Below, one piece after another: positions 1-11,119 of a stretch of 64,000 bases of DNA. The notes beneath the pieces were generated by a model. It saw nothing but the letters and a program-made list of their open reading frames with translations. It was not told where the DNA came from and searched no databases. The stretch is from NCBI GenBank assembly GCA_026545225.1, contig CM048846.1, forward strand, positions 84,089,270 through 84,153,269, in the 5' to 3' direction. The position numbers were made by a program, and so were the translations under genes. Source of the DNA: Cornus controversa (lineage: Eukaryota; Streptophyta; Magnoliopsida; Cornales; Cornaceae). How positions within the stretch are numbered: the first letter of the stretch is position 1; each line of letters begins with the position of its first letter.

Positions 1-840
1 GTCCAATCATGTTGAAGCTAATGCCTAGAAATCAGAGTAGTCTAAATTCAAGTGATTGTCAGAGTTGTCCACTCACAATGACAAGACCAATATATTGCCA
101 ACAATGTATGATCTTCGGAGCTGCCTGATCATACAAGTATTGTCAGAATTGTCCAATACTACATGATTGTCGCGGTCGACCAATCATATATATGTATCAG
201 ATTATGACCAAAAAAGATGTAAATCTAAAGATGGTTATGTGTTTAACTGTTAAGCATGATGAATATTTTAAATACATATAGGCATTGCATTGGGTTGGTT
301 TGACATACAAGTGTTGAGCATGTCATGTAAAATAATGATATCATGATTGCATATCATGTAGGTCGTCAAGTCGATGCCTAAGTGAGTTGAGACATTCCTA
401 CTGAGCTAGTTGTTTGGTCACCCTTCTTCCTCTAAACTTTTTAAGATAAGACACCGGCAATAAATGAGACTTGAGTAGCTACGTGGAGTACTCGAACGTT
501 ATTGGAGTTTTGAGTATCTATATATGTATGTGTCATGTTAACACTTCTGAGAATTGTAATATAGATGTTGGATGAGTATCTTGATACATTGGTTCCACTT
601 TTAAGAAACTAAAAAGAAAAAGAAAATCTAAAATGAAAATTATTTTAAAGAAAAACCTAATTTTTTTAAATTTATATTAAGGGAAATTTTTGTTATTATA
701 ATATTACTTTGTAGGAATTGAATAGTTCAGAAAGGTTTTAGGTCAAAAAAAACTTTGTAAGAAAGTTTTGTGCCAAAAAGTGAAAGTGGAGGGGGTTTAT
801 GCAATTTTCCCATGAATAAACAAGTGTAAGAACTCAAATC
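1..840. other. Intergenic, no gene recognised
   Basis: I see no credible coding sequence. The first 200 bases repeat short words built on 'ttgtc' and 'ttgtcca' (near 55-70, 139-152 and 167-180) in a loosely tandem way. That resembles the end of an old LTR, but no boundary or target duplication is visible. The rest is AT-rich spacer ending at the TAA that flanks the next element. Confidence 0.4.
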
Positions 841-1254
841 TAAGGAGGGTGTATTCAACTACGATTTTCAAGGATTTTAAAAGACTTTAAAAGTCTCGGT
901 GTATTCAATTCAAACTTTTAAAGAGTCTATTCAAATCTGGTTGTATTCAATTAGGATTTTAAAAAAAGTGTACAACAGTCTAGGTGTATAAAAAAAAGTC
1001 ATAAATTTTGAAGGATTTCATTAAGTCGTGGATTTTGGTGAATTTGAAGGTATCGAAGCCCTAATAAATCTAACATTTTTCCTATAGATTTTGGTAGACT
1101 TTTTTTCTGCAAAATACAAACAGGCTTTCTCCATCTCAAGTTACACTCTTTTCTTCTCTCTTGGTTTTTTCTTTCTCTCTTCTCAAATCCTCAATCTTTT
1201 TATTGAATTAGGAAAACTTGTAAATGTGAGTTACGCAGTGCAAAAGCGATTGCG

Positions 1255-2900
1255 AAAAGTACTTTAAAACCTAGAGGGGGTGAATAGGATCACTTGCTCG
1301 TTTGTTTAATTTTTAATTAATTCAATTTTTAAGTCCAATTAACCAAATAATTAAAAGCAAATAGATAACTTAAAGTGCAAATAAAGAAAAAAATGCACCA
1401 GATATACGTGAAAATCCAAGGTGGAAAAAATCACGGAGGGAGGCGGAAAGCCTCAGAAAATCAATCCATTATGATGAAGCAAAGTACAGCAGACTCTGTC
1501 TTAGACTCACACCCCTCTTTACTCTGTCAAGAATCTGATACGGAACACCTCAGGCTTATGATTGCGACAACACGTTCAACTGCTACAGACTTCTGGCTAA
1601 CGTCACGATCCTTACAGAAAGGTTGCTGGAAGAACAAAAATACTCAGCAAGTATTTTGTTCTCTTTGTAGTGCGATCTGGTCACCTTTCTTTCTCAACAA
1701 GCAAGCAAGCGAAGAACCATCAATCTAATGTTCTGATAAGCAAATAATTTGATGCAGTTTCTGAACAGCTAATCAGTAGAAGAAGAACACCATCCTAAAG
1801 ATCACTCGTGAAATATAGATGTGTGTTCTTAAAAATATGTAACCCTAATTATATTGTATATACTTTCTCTCTCTAAAAATATGTTTCAAGCATATGGTAC
1901 TTGCTTATTTTGTAGAAAAAATATAAATACATATATATAGGCAAGGGAGCCCTAATTCTACTTAGAAAAGAAGTTAAATACCAAAATAGAACTCTCCTAG
2001 AAGTTTCAAACCCAATAGGAATTAGAATTTTTGTCAAAATTTATTTCTTATTTGGAACAAGATAAGTGGGACCAGTGCCAAATAATTAAGACTGGTGGGA
2101 CTTTATAAAAACCTGCAGAAACCTAACTGCCGAGACAAGTTGGACCGGTCCTAAATATTGGGGACCGGTCTTACTTTGAAAAACTCTAATTTTAATTTCA
2201 TTTAAACCCTAGGTTTTCAAAATAGGCTCAAAAATAAAAAATGCAGAGTGTCCTCACCATACTTACCTGTACTATATGGTGTTCTTACTGATTTATCTGC
2301 ATCCATGCACTTGAATATCAGCTCGAAATTGTCGACAATCGATACAAAGAACAAATCAAAAATTACAACTCAATCAATCAAGTTTTGATCATCGAAATAT
2401 GCCAATTACAAATTTATATCTCACAGTAAAACTTGAGTTTTCAGGCACATTGATCAATCTCTCGCAGTAGGGGAGAGATTAAGTCATCTACACTGTTTGT
2501 TAGGATCAATCCCTTAAGCCACATGAATTGATCATGAAGTCCAATTAATAATCCAATATAACATAGATCATGCTACTTAGACAAAATTGCTAGCCCTAAA
2601 CTTTTACATCTATTGAATGTATGTGGTAAGTCTTACCACATGAACTCACCACAAGCATCTTATGGATGGAAAATTATAAGTCTGACAAACCTGCCTAAGT
2701 ATCATTTTTCATATAACATAGGTTCAAGGTTCTCCAATTATCTATCAAATGATTTAACCTATACCCTATAAATAAAGTCTATATTTTTTTCTCTTTTTTT
2801 TTCATAATGTGCGATTGAAATCAGAGAAAGTGTTGATATGCAATTTGTGTTCATCAAGTGAGTTGCTTTATTATCCCCGCTCTTTCTTGGAATATTTGTA
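1255..2900. mobile_element. Degenerate LTR-retroelement sequence nested in the Harbinger-like element
   Basis: The block 1255-1730 is clearly related to 29,035-29,450: both carry, in the same order, a 'gggg(t)gaataggatcac..cttgctc'-like start, an 'aaaaccac/aaatcacggagg' segment, and 'cacaatccttgcaaaagagttgc'-like words followed by 'agaagaaca'. These are two diverged copies of one LTR-like family. Further right (2510-2760) lies non-coding AT-rich sequence with no recognisable pol domain. A 117-codon open frame at 1375 has no recognised motif and is treated as chance. Confidence 0.4.
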
Positions 2901-2990
2901 TTACACAATAATTTTTTTAGACAATATATCAGATGATAGATTATCCATTTTTCATTATAACTACCCCTTGAGCCATTAGTTTACTTGTAC

Positions 2991-3240
2991 TGTAATACCC
3001 TGCTCCAACACATGGTATGATATTGTCCGCTTTGGGCCTAAGCCCGCACGGTTTTGCTCTTGGGTTTTACCCCAAAAAGCCTCATACTATTTGAAGAAAA
3101 CATACTACATATAAGCACATCCCCTTTTCCACACCGAGACGATATGGGATTGAGCACCCTGTACCCTGTCAATGTGGTAACTCAGCCCAGTGTCTGTCTT
3201 TGCACCCTCCCACTCACACCCGTCCACAAAAGTTACTACA
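2991..3240 (-). repeat. TRIM terminal repeat, left copy
   Basis: This is a 250-bp terminal repeat starting TGTAATACCCTGCTCC and ending GTTACTACA. It is homologous to 3311-3551 and to the solo copy at 58,599-58,850. A 78-codon open frame within it recurs in the other copies because of sequence homology, not because it is coding. Confidence 0.85.
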
Positions 3241-3310
3241 ATTCACCCCCCTACGAGGCCCGACGTCCTCGTCGGCACACTTCAGGCTAGGTTCAGGCTC
3301 TGATACCAAC

Positions 3311-3551
3311 TGTAATACCCCGCTCTAACACATGGTATGATATTATCTGTTTTGGGCCTAAGCACGCACGGTTTTGCTCTTGGGTTTTACCCCAAAAATC
3401 CTCATACCATTTGAAAAAAACATACTACATATAAACGCATCCCCTTTTCCACACCCAGGCGATGTGAGATTGAGCACCCTGTACCCGGTAACTCAGCCCA
3501 GTGTCTGTCTTTGCACCTGCCCACTCACACCCATCCACAAGGGTTACTACA
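3311..3551 (-). repeat. TRIM terminal repeat, right copy
   Basis: This 241-bp terminal repeat is about 10 bp shorter than its partner because it lacks 'ctgtcaatgt' after 'gtaccc'. It lies directly after the primer-binding-site sequence, so it is the 5' LTR of the minus-strand element. TGTAC follows it. Confidence 0.85.
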
Positions 3552-3746
3552 TGTACGCAATATACAACTAACTAAAATAGATTGAAGAAATCAATACAAG
3601 TTTATAAAAATTTATCAAAGTCTCTAATAGAAGTCTATACAAATTAATAAAAATATGTAATAGAAGTCTATAAAAATCCATGAATTCACATAAATCTATC
3701 TATTAAAAAATATTTTTCAAAATCCTAATTGACTACACCCTCCTAA

Positions 3747-4106
3747 GTCTCAAAGCACTCATTTTGTTAATAGCAAAGATAATATCTATCTTTAACCTTC
3801 TCCTCCTACCAACTAACATAAATAGAACATATGCTTAATACCTACCTATAATAGATTTGTTTTTATTTGATTAACAAATTAATGAGTCAGATCATTTTGA
3901 TGGATTTTGTAGCTTATTTGTTAGGAACGAAGAATGGAAGAAAAGAACATGTTCAGGTCTTTCTTCATTTCGTTAAGAAGATAGATAAGAAAGAAAGAAG
4001 AAAAGTTCATTCCCTCCAAACACACCTTTTTTTTTATTTTTAGAATTGGGTATTTGGGGTTTTTGCCCCGACTAATTCCAAGATACCTTGCAAAGTGACC
4101 CTCCAC
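3747..4106. other. Intergenic, nothing recognised
   Basis: AT-rich sequence between the Harbinger-like element and the solo LTR. No coding or structural signal was found. Confidence 0.5.
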
Positions 4107-4580
4107 TATTGGGAATTAATCTCCCTTCATTCGACACAGCGGATGCATATCATCACATCACAATCATACAAGCATATATGGGAATAACAATCAAACGCAT
4201 CTACGCACAACACAATTTTTTACATGGTTCACCCAACTTTAGGGTTACGTCCATAGAGAGAGAGATTTCATTATAATTGAGAAAAGAATATACAATACAC
4301 AAAAAATATGCCTACCACACACACTCTTTCACTTATCATCTTTCCTCCGGAATTACATATATTCTCTCATATCCTCACAGCACTCCCCCTTACATCTTTC
4401 TTCTCTCTCTTTTCCTTTAACCCTACCTCTATTTATAGACTCTCCAAACTCATTCCTTGTTGCACAATGATTACAATTTACTTGAAGCCCAAGACGTGCC
4501 TAACAAGAAATTATCAAATAAATTACAACTTTAAAATAAAAACTCAATTATAATAGGAATATGAGCCACAATTCCTAACA
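4107..4580 (-). mobile_element. Solo LTR, Ty1/copia type
   Basis: The right end reads ATTCCTAACA and the left end TATTGGGAAT. With the initial TG decayed to TA, these form the TGTTAGGAAT/ATTCCTAACA terminal pair common in copia LTRs. Internally it carries 'catggttcaccc...acgtcca', a segment also present as 'gtggttcagc...acgtccac' in the solo LTR at 39,137 and in the copia LTR at 36,276, and a 'ctatttataga' stretch near the middle. The flanks tccac (4102-4106) and cccac (4581-4585) match at 4 of 5 positions, as expected for an old 5-bp duplication. No internal domain or second LTR is present. Confidence 0.6.
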
Positions 4581-4585
4581 CCCAC

Positions 4586-4716
4586 ACGTATCGATAAAAC
4601 TTGGCTTGTATTAGGGGCATGGTTCCTAAGAAATTGTTTGCACTTGAGAGAATTCGAACCTGGGACTTGATGCTACATGAGGCACGAGAACCAAAAACTT
4701 CACCACTAAGCCAACC
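4586..4716 (-). mobile_element. tRNA-derived SINE fragment
   Basis: On the minus strand the 5' end reads GGTTGGCTTAGTGGTGAAG, which fits a Pol III box A (TGGCTTAGTGG, about 4704-4714). About 45 bp downstream is GGTTCGAATTCTC, a box B (about 4649-4660). Together these look like the tRNA-related head of a plant SINE. The body and tail toward 4586 are short and show no clear tail. It lies directly against the solo LTR. It could instead be part of a longer unclassified repeat. Confidence 0.45.
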
Positions 4717-4893
4717 ATTTAGACTTTTCAAACACACCTCTTTCTTACCAATGTAACAGAAAATGAGAAAAGCATCGTATAAATATATATATTCATATTT
4801 ATCCTTTTAATCAAAAGAGTTCATTTATTTTTAGTTTCAAAGTTTATAATGTTAAAACTAAAAAATATGATTTTCTATGTAGAATATTACACC

Positions 4894-5413
4894 CTAAGAA
4901 GCACGAACACTTCTAAAAAGATGTTGTTGTATCAAACATGACACTCCATGGACACTTTATGGACATGTGCCCAAAACTTTATGGACGTCTTCATAATTTA
5001 TAAATATTTTTTATTAATTCAGACATTTGGACAACACTTGACTAACACATTTCACACACTTGACTAACACATCATACACTCTCCAATAATACAAACATAT
5101 AACAATCTTAAAAATGATACAAATATAATTCAACACTTGCTTGCAAAAAAAAACATGTAATGACACTTCTCATATATAATAAAACTATAATTATAATAAC
5201 AAAGTGAGAGAGTAATAACATATATAATATTAGAATATTCAATCAACTATTTTCTCTAAATTATGTAATACATTCTAATTGACTTGATTAATTAAAGTAT
5301 AAATGATAATTTATATATTTATTAGTTGTGTCCACGCCGTTATTATTTTTTACTGTTTTAAAATTTGACATGTTACCGTATTTGTGTTGTATTCAGTGCG
5401 TCTCCTAATTCTT
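4894..5413. mobile_element. Mutator-like non-autonomous element with 10-bp target duplication
   Basis: The left end reads CTAAGAAGCACGAACAC. The right end, on the minus strand, reads TAAGAATTAGGAGACGCAC, a decayed inverted repeat. The element is bracketed by an identical 10-bp ATATTACACC at 4884-4893 and 5414-5423, in the 9-10 bp range typical of Mutator-like elements. The interior is AT-rich and non-coding. The same 'aagcacg(g/a)acac' end occurs at 10,371, so the window holds two relatives of one family. Confidence 0.6.
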
Positions 5414-5423
5414 ATATTACACC

Positions 5424-5842
5424 TCTTCCATTTATTTTTTTCTCCGCCTTTTATGTTTTTTTTTTTTTTTTTTAAAATATCCAATCTTGACACTTGTTAC
5501 GATTCTTTGGTCCTCGTGGCACGGAGCCTTTTGTTTATAGGGACCCCAGTTTTGAGACTCCTAATGCGGGTGACAAATTAAAATTTTCTGGTACAAGAAA
5601 AATAAAAGATAAGGAACAGTGGCATTTTTCTTCTTTACCATGAGCTTACTTGGAAACTTCACATATCACATCAACTTTTTTTTTTTCCCCTCACATCAAC
5701 TATTAATTCAATAGGCATATATGATCATTTGACTTTGTTTGATTGCCCTTTAGTAAGGAAAACGGAAAATGAAAGAAAAAGTAAAGAAAAAGATCCTCTC
5801 ATGTTTGTCTTCATGTTCTCTTTTACTCCATATTTGTTGACA

Positions 5843-5889
<47 letters not shown>

Positions 5890-7460
5890 TTCTTTTCCTC
5901 ATTAAATCAATCAAAAATTGTTTTACACCACATTTAACAGTCTCAATTGAAAAATTAGCACCCAGCATAGGATCATAAAAAATAAAATAAAAAAAACTTC
6001 TCAAGAAGGTGATTTCTCTGACACTACCATTGCTGAAACCCTTTTGTCAAATAAAATTCTCTATAACAAGAAAATGCCAAAGGATAATATTACTGTTGAT
6101 ATAATTGAGTTGAAGCCAATCCACTTTTTTGGTAGTTCCATTTAATAGTTGGACAATATTGCATGTGAATATTGTAGGGTAGCAACAACATAAAATGTAC
6201 AAGTAACATGGCTGGTATTATACCAGGCAAAGGTGGAAGGGCAAGTACTTGGGTGGGTTTCAAATCAAGTTTCAACATTTTGTATTGTACTGTGGCCTGT
6301 GGGTTGATGAGAAGTCCCAATTGTGGGGTCTTAAGTTCTTAAAACAGGAAAATAAGATTGAATCATTGAGAATTGCACTGTAATTCAACCTTTTCTTTTT
6401 TCATTTTTGTTCCAAATCAATTGGTTTAAGTTTGGTTTGAGTTAATCAGTTTAATTTATATCTTACTTTTACAAACCAATTTGGTTTGAGTTAATCAGTA
6501 ATTTATATCTTACTTTTACAAAGAGTAGTGATAGATACTGCGAATAGTTGAATTTCTTAAGCGTATATTTAGAATAAGCTATATTTATATTGGATGTATA
6601 TTTTCGTGTTTAAGATGGGTGATGAGCCTGTCACAACACATTGAGATCCCACCACTTACGGCACTTCTGTCAATTTTGTTTTACCAATTAATTACCTTTG
6701 TTTTACCAACTAATTTACCTTGCAAGTTCTTAGATTTAATTAATAAATAATATTAAATGTAGTCGTGAGACTCACATGATAGCAAGAACTCTTATGTAGT
6801 AAGTGGAATTAAGTGAATGAAAAGGACACTATTGGCACTGCATAAGGGGTTGTACTTTTCTGACATAAGAAGATACGATTGCCACTTCGTATTTACAACT
6901 TACAGCCTATGAAATCTTAATACGGAATTTCATTTGCATCTCTACCACTACACTATTGTTTTGTAGGGCCCAAAGTAAATAGCTGCTGTTTGGTTGGTTA
7001 GGAAGGAAAATAAAAAGGAAAACTTGAATGGATTAAAACTAATTTTTCAATAAAATTAAAGAAAAATTTCATGTAAAATTAATTCTCCTCTGCCTTCTCT
7101 CTCATTATTTTTTTCTTCTTATTTGTTGGGAAAATAATAACCTTTCATTAATAAGAATAGATTAATTTAGCTAAATAAAGTAATAAATTGTCTACAGTAA
7201 TGTTCAAATAAATTTTCAATAAATGTAATTTTAGATATAATTATATACTATACATATATTTCTTCTTCGTCTATTTAATAGGTCCTCCCCTTTATCATTA
7301 ATATTGTAGATCTATGATATAACTATCTAAAACTTAAAAAATTAAGCTAACTACATATTTTCATACAAATAATAAGAAAAGAAATTCTAGTTAATGGACC
7401 TCCAAAAATTTGGCCATCTCACCGATAAAAGAAAACACATTTATTGTTACATTATCTCAA
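5424..7460. repeat. AT-rich intergenic with microsatellite and a 49-bp duplication
   Basis: A (TA)n run of about 40 bp lies at 5844-5884. A two-copy direct duplication with a 49-bp period is at 6431-6525 (unit starts 'tttggtttgagttaatcagt'; the second copy lacks 3-4 bases). No gene is supported; the frames across the (TA)n run translate to Tyr-Ile repeats and are meaningless. Confidence 0.6.
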
Positions 7461-7790
7461 TGATAAATTGATGGTGTAGAATTATTTTTTAAAATCGACT
7501 TACAAGGAGAGTATTCACGTGTATATATGTGGTTTATTTCAAAGGTACCCAGACGATGTAAGACTATGCAAACACTCCCCCTTTAGCGTCAGGGCTAGAG
7601 ACACTAGGCTCTCCCACTCCACGCATGTCATAATATAGGAATCCGACTCATCCCTGCAATATACATGCTTTGATACCATGATAAACCTATGGGGTAGAAC
7701 TTATTTTTGAAAATCAACTTACAAGGAGAAGGTGTTCATGTGTATATACACGACATATTTCAAAGGTACACGATGAGGAACTATGCTAAC
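7461..7790 (-). mobile_element. Decayed TRIM-like element
   Basis: Two diverged direct repeats (7461-7574 and 7679-7790) start with TGATAAA and share 'acttacaaggaga' and 'atttcaaaggtac'. About 104 bp separate them. The spacer ends in 'gctttgatacca', which on the minus strand gives TGGTATCAAAGC, one change from the usual initiator-tRNA primer-binding site. It begins with 'cactcccccttta', a possible polypurine tract when read on the minus strand. No target duplication survives. This is a second, older miniature retrotransposon family, distinct from the one at 2991. Confidence 0.55.
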
Positions 7791-9430
7791 CGTTACAGGG
7801 GTCAAATTAAATACCAAATTTTCACTGCTGTGATGGCATTAAGACAACCCTCGTCTTCTCTGCCTTAGTCTCAGCCAACACGCTTGATATTTTGGACACA
7901 CACCAAGTCACTCACATACACATAAGAATGCTATGTAGGAAGAAAAATAACAAAGCACACAATCTTTACAGTAGTCTTATGACTCCCAACCTTATATTAT
8001 TATATGCACAAGAATAATACAAGAAAGTATGATCAAGGCCTGCAGTAAACGAACAAAGGCACACTGATGCCTAATCCTCCCAAAGTGTATAGCTCTCAAC
8101 TATGTTTTCACTCTAGAATTCGTCTCCTCACTACAATGCACATCAAGACTTTTTATAAATACTCACAAAATTGCCTATACAGCCCACTAAGTTGGTGGAT
8201 GACACCCTCATCCACCTAGGGTTGTGCTGGAACCTATCAGCACATGCCACCTTGCCTTGGTAGTTACTAGTACTAAGACATTCTCCCTCATCTTTAGCAT
8301 CATGTAGAGAATTTGCAAGAACTTCTGTGTGTTGGTAAGCTAAGAGATTACCACCTTACAGAGTTGGTTGCTAGTCTTCCCCACCTTAATTCCCATAATA
8401 TAGCTATATATATAGAAGGTGGACAGCAACATTTTAACCTACTTGGATCTACTGGAGCCTTTCATGTCCTGTCAAGTGTCATAGTAATTGCCCACACTAA
8501 GCCATGTCTCCTAATTTTCTGCAAAATGGAAGAATCTCAATGTTTGTAACTGTCATGTGTTGTTAGCCTTCAAAATGTACCACATATCATGGGTGGTTGT
8601 AGCACACCCCCACATTCCCACCATATATGCATATGTTGTGGAAGGTGGTGCCAACCACTCCTATATAAAAGAAATCTACCTACTGACCATATCTTTGCAT
8701 GCTACTTGTCCGCCAAGTGTCAATCAATGCCTTTAACCATGCCCAGCCCAAGCCATGGTCCATGTTAGCCACATCTAATTTTAGCTAACCATATTAGGGC
8801 TTAACCAATGTCAAGCCAAGCCCTTGCCACATGGTCAGTGCCATTGTCCACGTCTTGACCAAGTCCAAACCATGTCAATGAGTTTGTCACTGCCTTAATC
8901 TATTAGTGCATATATATCAAGCCTACACCATAAGCCAATGATGCCCACGGGGGCTTGCCAAGGCACATATGAATGCCAACCTTCCCCATGAGTTAGCCAT
9001 GTCTTGATCTGTTGGTGCATGGTCCGAGCCATGCCCACCAATTTATGTTTCTGCCCATCGCGTTGTGCCTATGGGGGCTTGAGTTGCTACTAAGAGACAC
9101 CATGCATATATTTGAGCCACCACCTTGCCCAAGGGCAAGTTCGCACACCCATGGGTCCATATGCACGTGGAATACTTGCCACGTGCACAACCTGGGGTGT
9201 ACCAGACTATGTCGCTGGCCCATGGGGTTCCTGCCATCGAACCGTCAAGTGCCACCACATTTGGAGTGGTGTACAATCATGCCAAAGGCATGCTTGGCGT
9301 GCTCCCAATACTTGTCTCATGTTAGACTTGTCAAGGCCTAGCCAAGTGGGCTTGGGTGTTGGAGGGTGAAAGTGAGACTATCCATACCCCCTTATATATA
9401 AAAAATGAACATTCAGCATTCTGACACCAA
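7791..9430. mobile_element. Probable LTR-retrotransposon remnant, non-coding
   Basis: This block has a base composition unlike its neighbours, being richer in 'gcc', 'catg' and 'ccaagcc' words. The part from about 8700 to 9330 repeats 'agccaagcc/agccatg/cttgcca' motifs. Several overlapping open frames occur on both strands between 8993 and 9369, but none has a recognisable domain and they overlap one another in opposite strands. Long compositionally skewed non-coding stretches of this kind are common inside plant LTR elements. No LTR ends were found, so identity is uncertain. Confidence 0.3.
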
Positions 9431-9907
9431 CAAACATAACCTGTCTCAGGAGTCATAATTCACATTAATAAATATAGATACTTCCAAAATTCACTAAACT
9501 TGAGGACTAAGTTTCAAATGACTTTAGAATATTCCAGTATTTTTCTCAAGTCGAAATTCCCTACTTTGATTTTCACCATATTTACAAGGATGCCACTGTT
9601 GCACGTTGTGGCATGCTGACAACCCTCTGCGCCCACGAAATATTGTCAAGGCCCTAACCATGGCATGGCCTGGTGTGTGATAGAATGTTAAGGGTCTAAC
9701 ACCAACCCTCAAAAATTTTATACATATTCATAATCTTCAATGCACTAACACTTCATTTAATTTTTTAATAAAAAAATAACATGATTATAGTGTGTGGATG
9801 TTTTTGAGGTTTGATAAGAAGAAGTAGAAGTTTAAAGCAATTTTTGTTTGGGGGCAACACTCACGTTATCTCTACGAGAACTTTAACCTTCCACATTCTA
9901 ATCTAAA
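9431..9907. other. Intergenic, nothing recognised
   Basis: AT-rich spacer without a supported gene or repeat boundary. Confidence 0.4.
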
Positions 9908-10030
9908 AGACAAGAAAATGCCACAACCATTGGTGGCAAAAGTTTAAATCACTCCATTTCTTATGAAAAAGACAAGAAAATGCCACAACCATTGGTGGCA
10001 AAAGTTTAAATCACTCCATTTCTTATGAAA
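9908..10030. repeat. Perfect two-copy 62-bp tandem duplication
   Basis: The unit starts 'agacaagaaaatgccacaac' and contains 'cattggtggc' and 'aaatcactcc'. Copy 1 is 9908-9969 and copy 2 is 9970-10030. I see no mismatch between the copies, so the event is young or an assembly artefact. Confidence 0.85.
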
Positions 10031-10370
10031 TGAAGACTATTTTTGAAGAAAAAAGAAGTTTAAAGCACTACACCTTTCAGTAAGCAATATATAAACTTAC
10101 TTGCCAAAAAAATAAAAATTAAAAGAATGTCTATTTCCAAACCCACAAAGATAGGTTACTCTGGTTAAATTGCAACTCGCAATTCCCAATATCAAATCAT
10201 GTAATGAGAAATACCACCACTTAACAAACTGATTTGGAATGGGATTCCTGGCCATCATCGTTGATTGTAAAAGATTGAACTATTTCTTCCACTTAATATT
10301 ACTTTTCAGAACAAAAAAAAAAAAAAAATTCCACCGCCAATTCCTATAAAGAACATAGTATCTAGAAAGC

Positions 10371-11119
10371 ACGGACATTTTATATAAGGGTGTCGTACCC
10401 ATGTCGGACACTTGGACACTACTCGGACACGTGTCAGACATTCCTTAAAAGTGTTCTGAATTTTTTTTTGGACATGGTAAGGACACGGATAAGACACGTG
10501 GGGGACACGGATAGGACAAGCAAGGAACACGGTAGGGTATATTTTGTAATTTTTAAAAGTGCAAAGAAAACCCCTGAACTTTTTTAAAGTTGCAAAAAGA
10601 CCCATTTGAACTATTTTTTGAGCATTTTAGTCCCTCATCTTCTAAAAGCTGACATCTTGACCCCTTAGAAGAACTATCATGACATATATACCATTTAATA
10701 TGACTATTATGTCATTTTCTTTATAAATATAGTATTTTCTAAAATAAAAATTTTTAAAAATAAAAAAGTCAATAAAACTTTATTTAACATAAAGCCATGT
10801 CGTTTTGTTTAGTATTTTGTATTTAAATTTATTTGTTTGTTATTACAAAAATGGGTAACTTGCAAGGTTCTAGTAGTGGGTTTAAATACAATGAAAACAC
10901 TTCTTTTGAAAATACATTAATTGCTTGATAATAAATTGAAGTATTTGTGTAATTTATTTTTTTTATTGTTAGATTTATGGTATTGTGAATATTGGTTAAC
11001 TTGTTGAATATATATTAATATATTATTATTTCATAGTTGTATCCCCACCGTGTCTGTGTCCTTTTTTAAAAAATTTGCCGCGTCGCCGTGTCCATGTCCC
11101 ATGTCTGTGCTTCTTAGAT
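10371..11119. mobile_element. Non-autonomous TIR element, relative of the 4894 element
   Basis: The left end reads TCTAGAAAGCACGGACAT. The right end on the minus strand reads TCTAAGAAGCACAGACAT: 18-bp inverted repeats with about three differences. The left third is dense in GGACAC/GACACG words (for example 10,410-10,540), and the right end in the complementary GTGTC/GTGTCC words, extending the inverted symmetry inwards. No convincing target duplication is visible. The interior has no coding sequence. The same end motif bounds the element at 4894. Confidence 0.5.

Larger units (their letters stand above)
2991..3551 (-). mobile_element. TRIM (terminal-repeat retrotransposon in miniature), complete
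   Basis: The element has two near-identical terminal repeats, 2991-3240 and 3311-3551. Both begin TGTAATACCC and end GTTACTACA (TG...CA). They flank only 70 bp of internal DNA (3241-3310). Next to the right LTR lies 'ctctgatacca'; read on the minus strand this is TGGTATCAGAG, the classic primer-binding site complementary to initiator methionine tRNA, so the element reads on the minus strand. The outside is flanked by a perfect 5-bp duplication TGTAC (2986-2990 and 3552-3556). It has no coding capacity, so it must have been mobilised in trans. The LTRs differ at a modest number of sites, so insertion is not very recent. It is not Cassandra: no 5S rRNA-like sequence is present. Confidence 0.88.
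844..3743. mobile_element. PIF/Harbinger-like non-autonomous element, with nested retroelements
   Basis: The left end (844) reads GGAGGGTGTATTCAACTACG. The right end, read on the minus strand from 3743, begins GGAGGGTGTAGTCAATTAGG. These are matching terminal inverted repeats. The element is flanked on both sides by TAA (841-843 and 3744-3746), the 3-bp TWA duplication typical of PIF/Harbinger and Tourist elements. Stretches close to the ends repeat 'gtattcaat' and 'agtctataaaaat' words, as in Tourist-type MITEs. No transposase frame is seen. Much of the 2.9 kb is secondary: an intact TRIM (2991-3551) and an LTR-like block (about 1205-2900) lie inside. Superfamily assignment rests on the TIR and TSD only. 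Confidence 0.6.

Noticed and set aside
2991-3551. Cassandra-type TRIM (which carries 5S rRNA sequence)
   Set aside because: No 5S-like segment or 5S internal promoter boxes could be found in the LTRs.
3054-3571. Two similar open frames starting MLLGFTPK, repeated at 58,662
   Set aside because: They fall within TRIM LTR copies; the similarity is DNA homology of the repeat, not protein conservation.
8993-9369. Several overlapping open frames of 62-109 codons on both strands
   Set aside because: They overlap in opposite directions, have no recognisable domain, and arise from locally higher GC content in non-coding repeat DNA.
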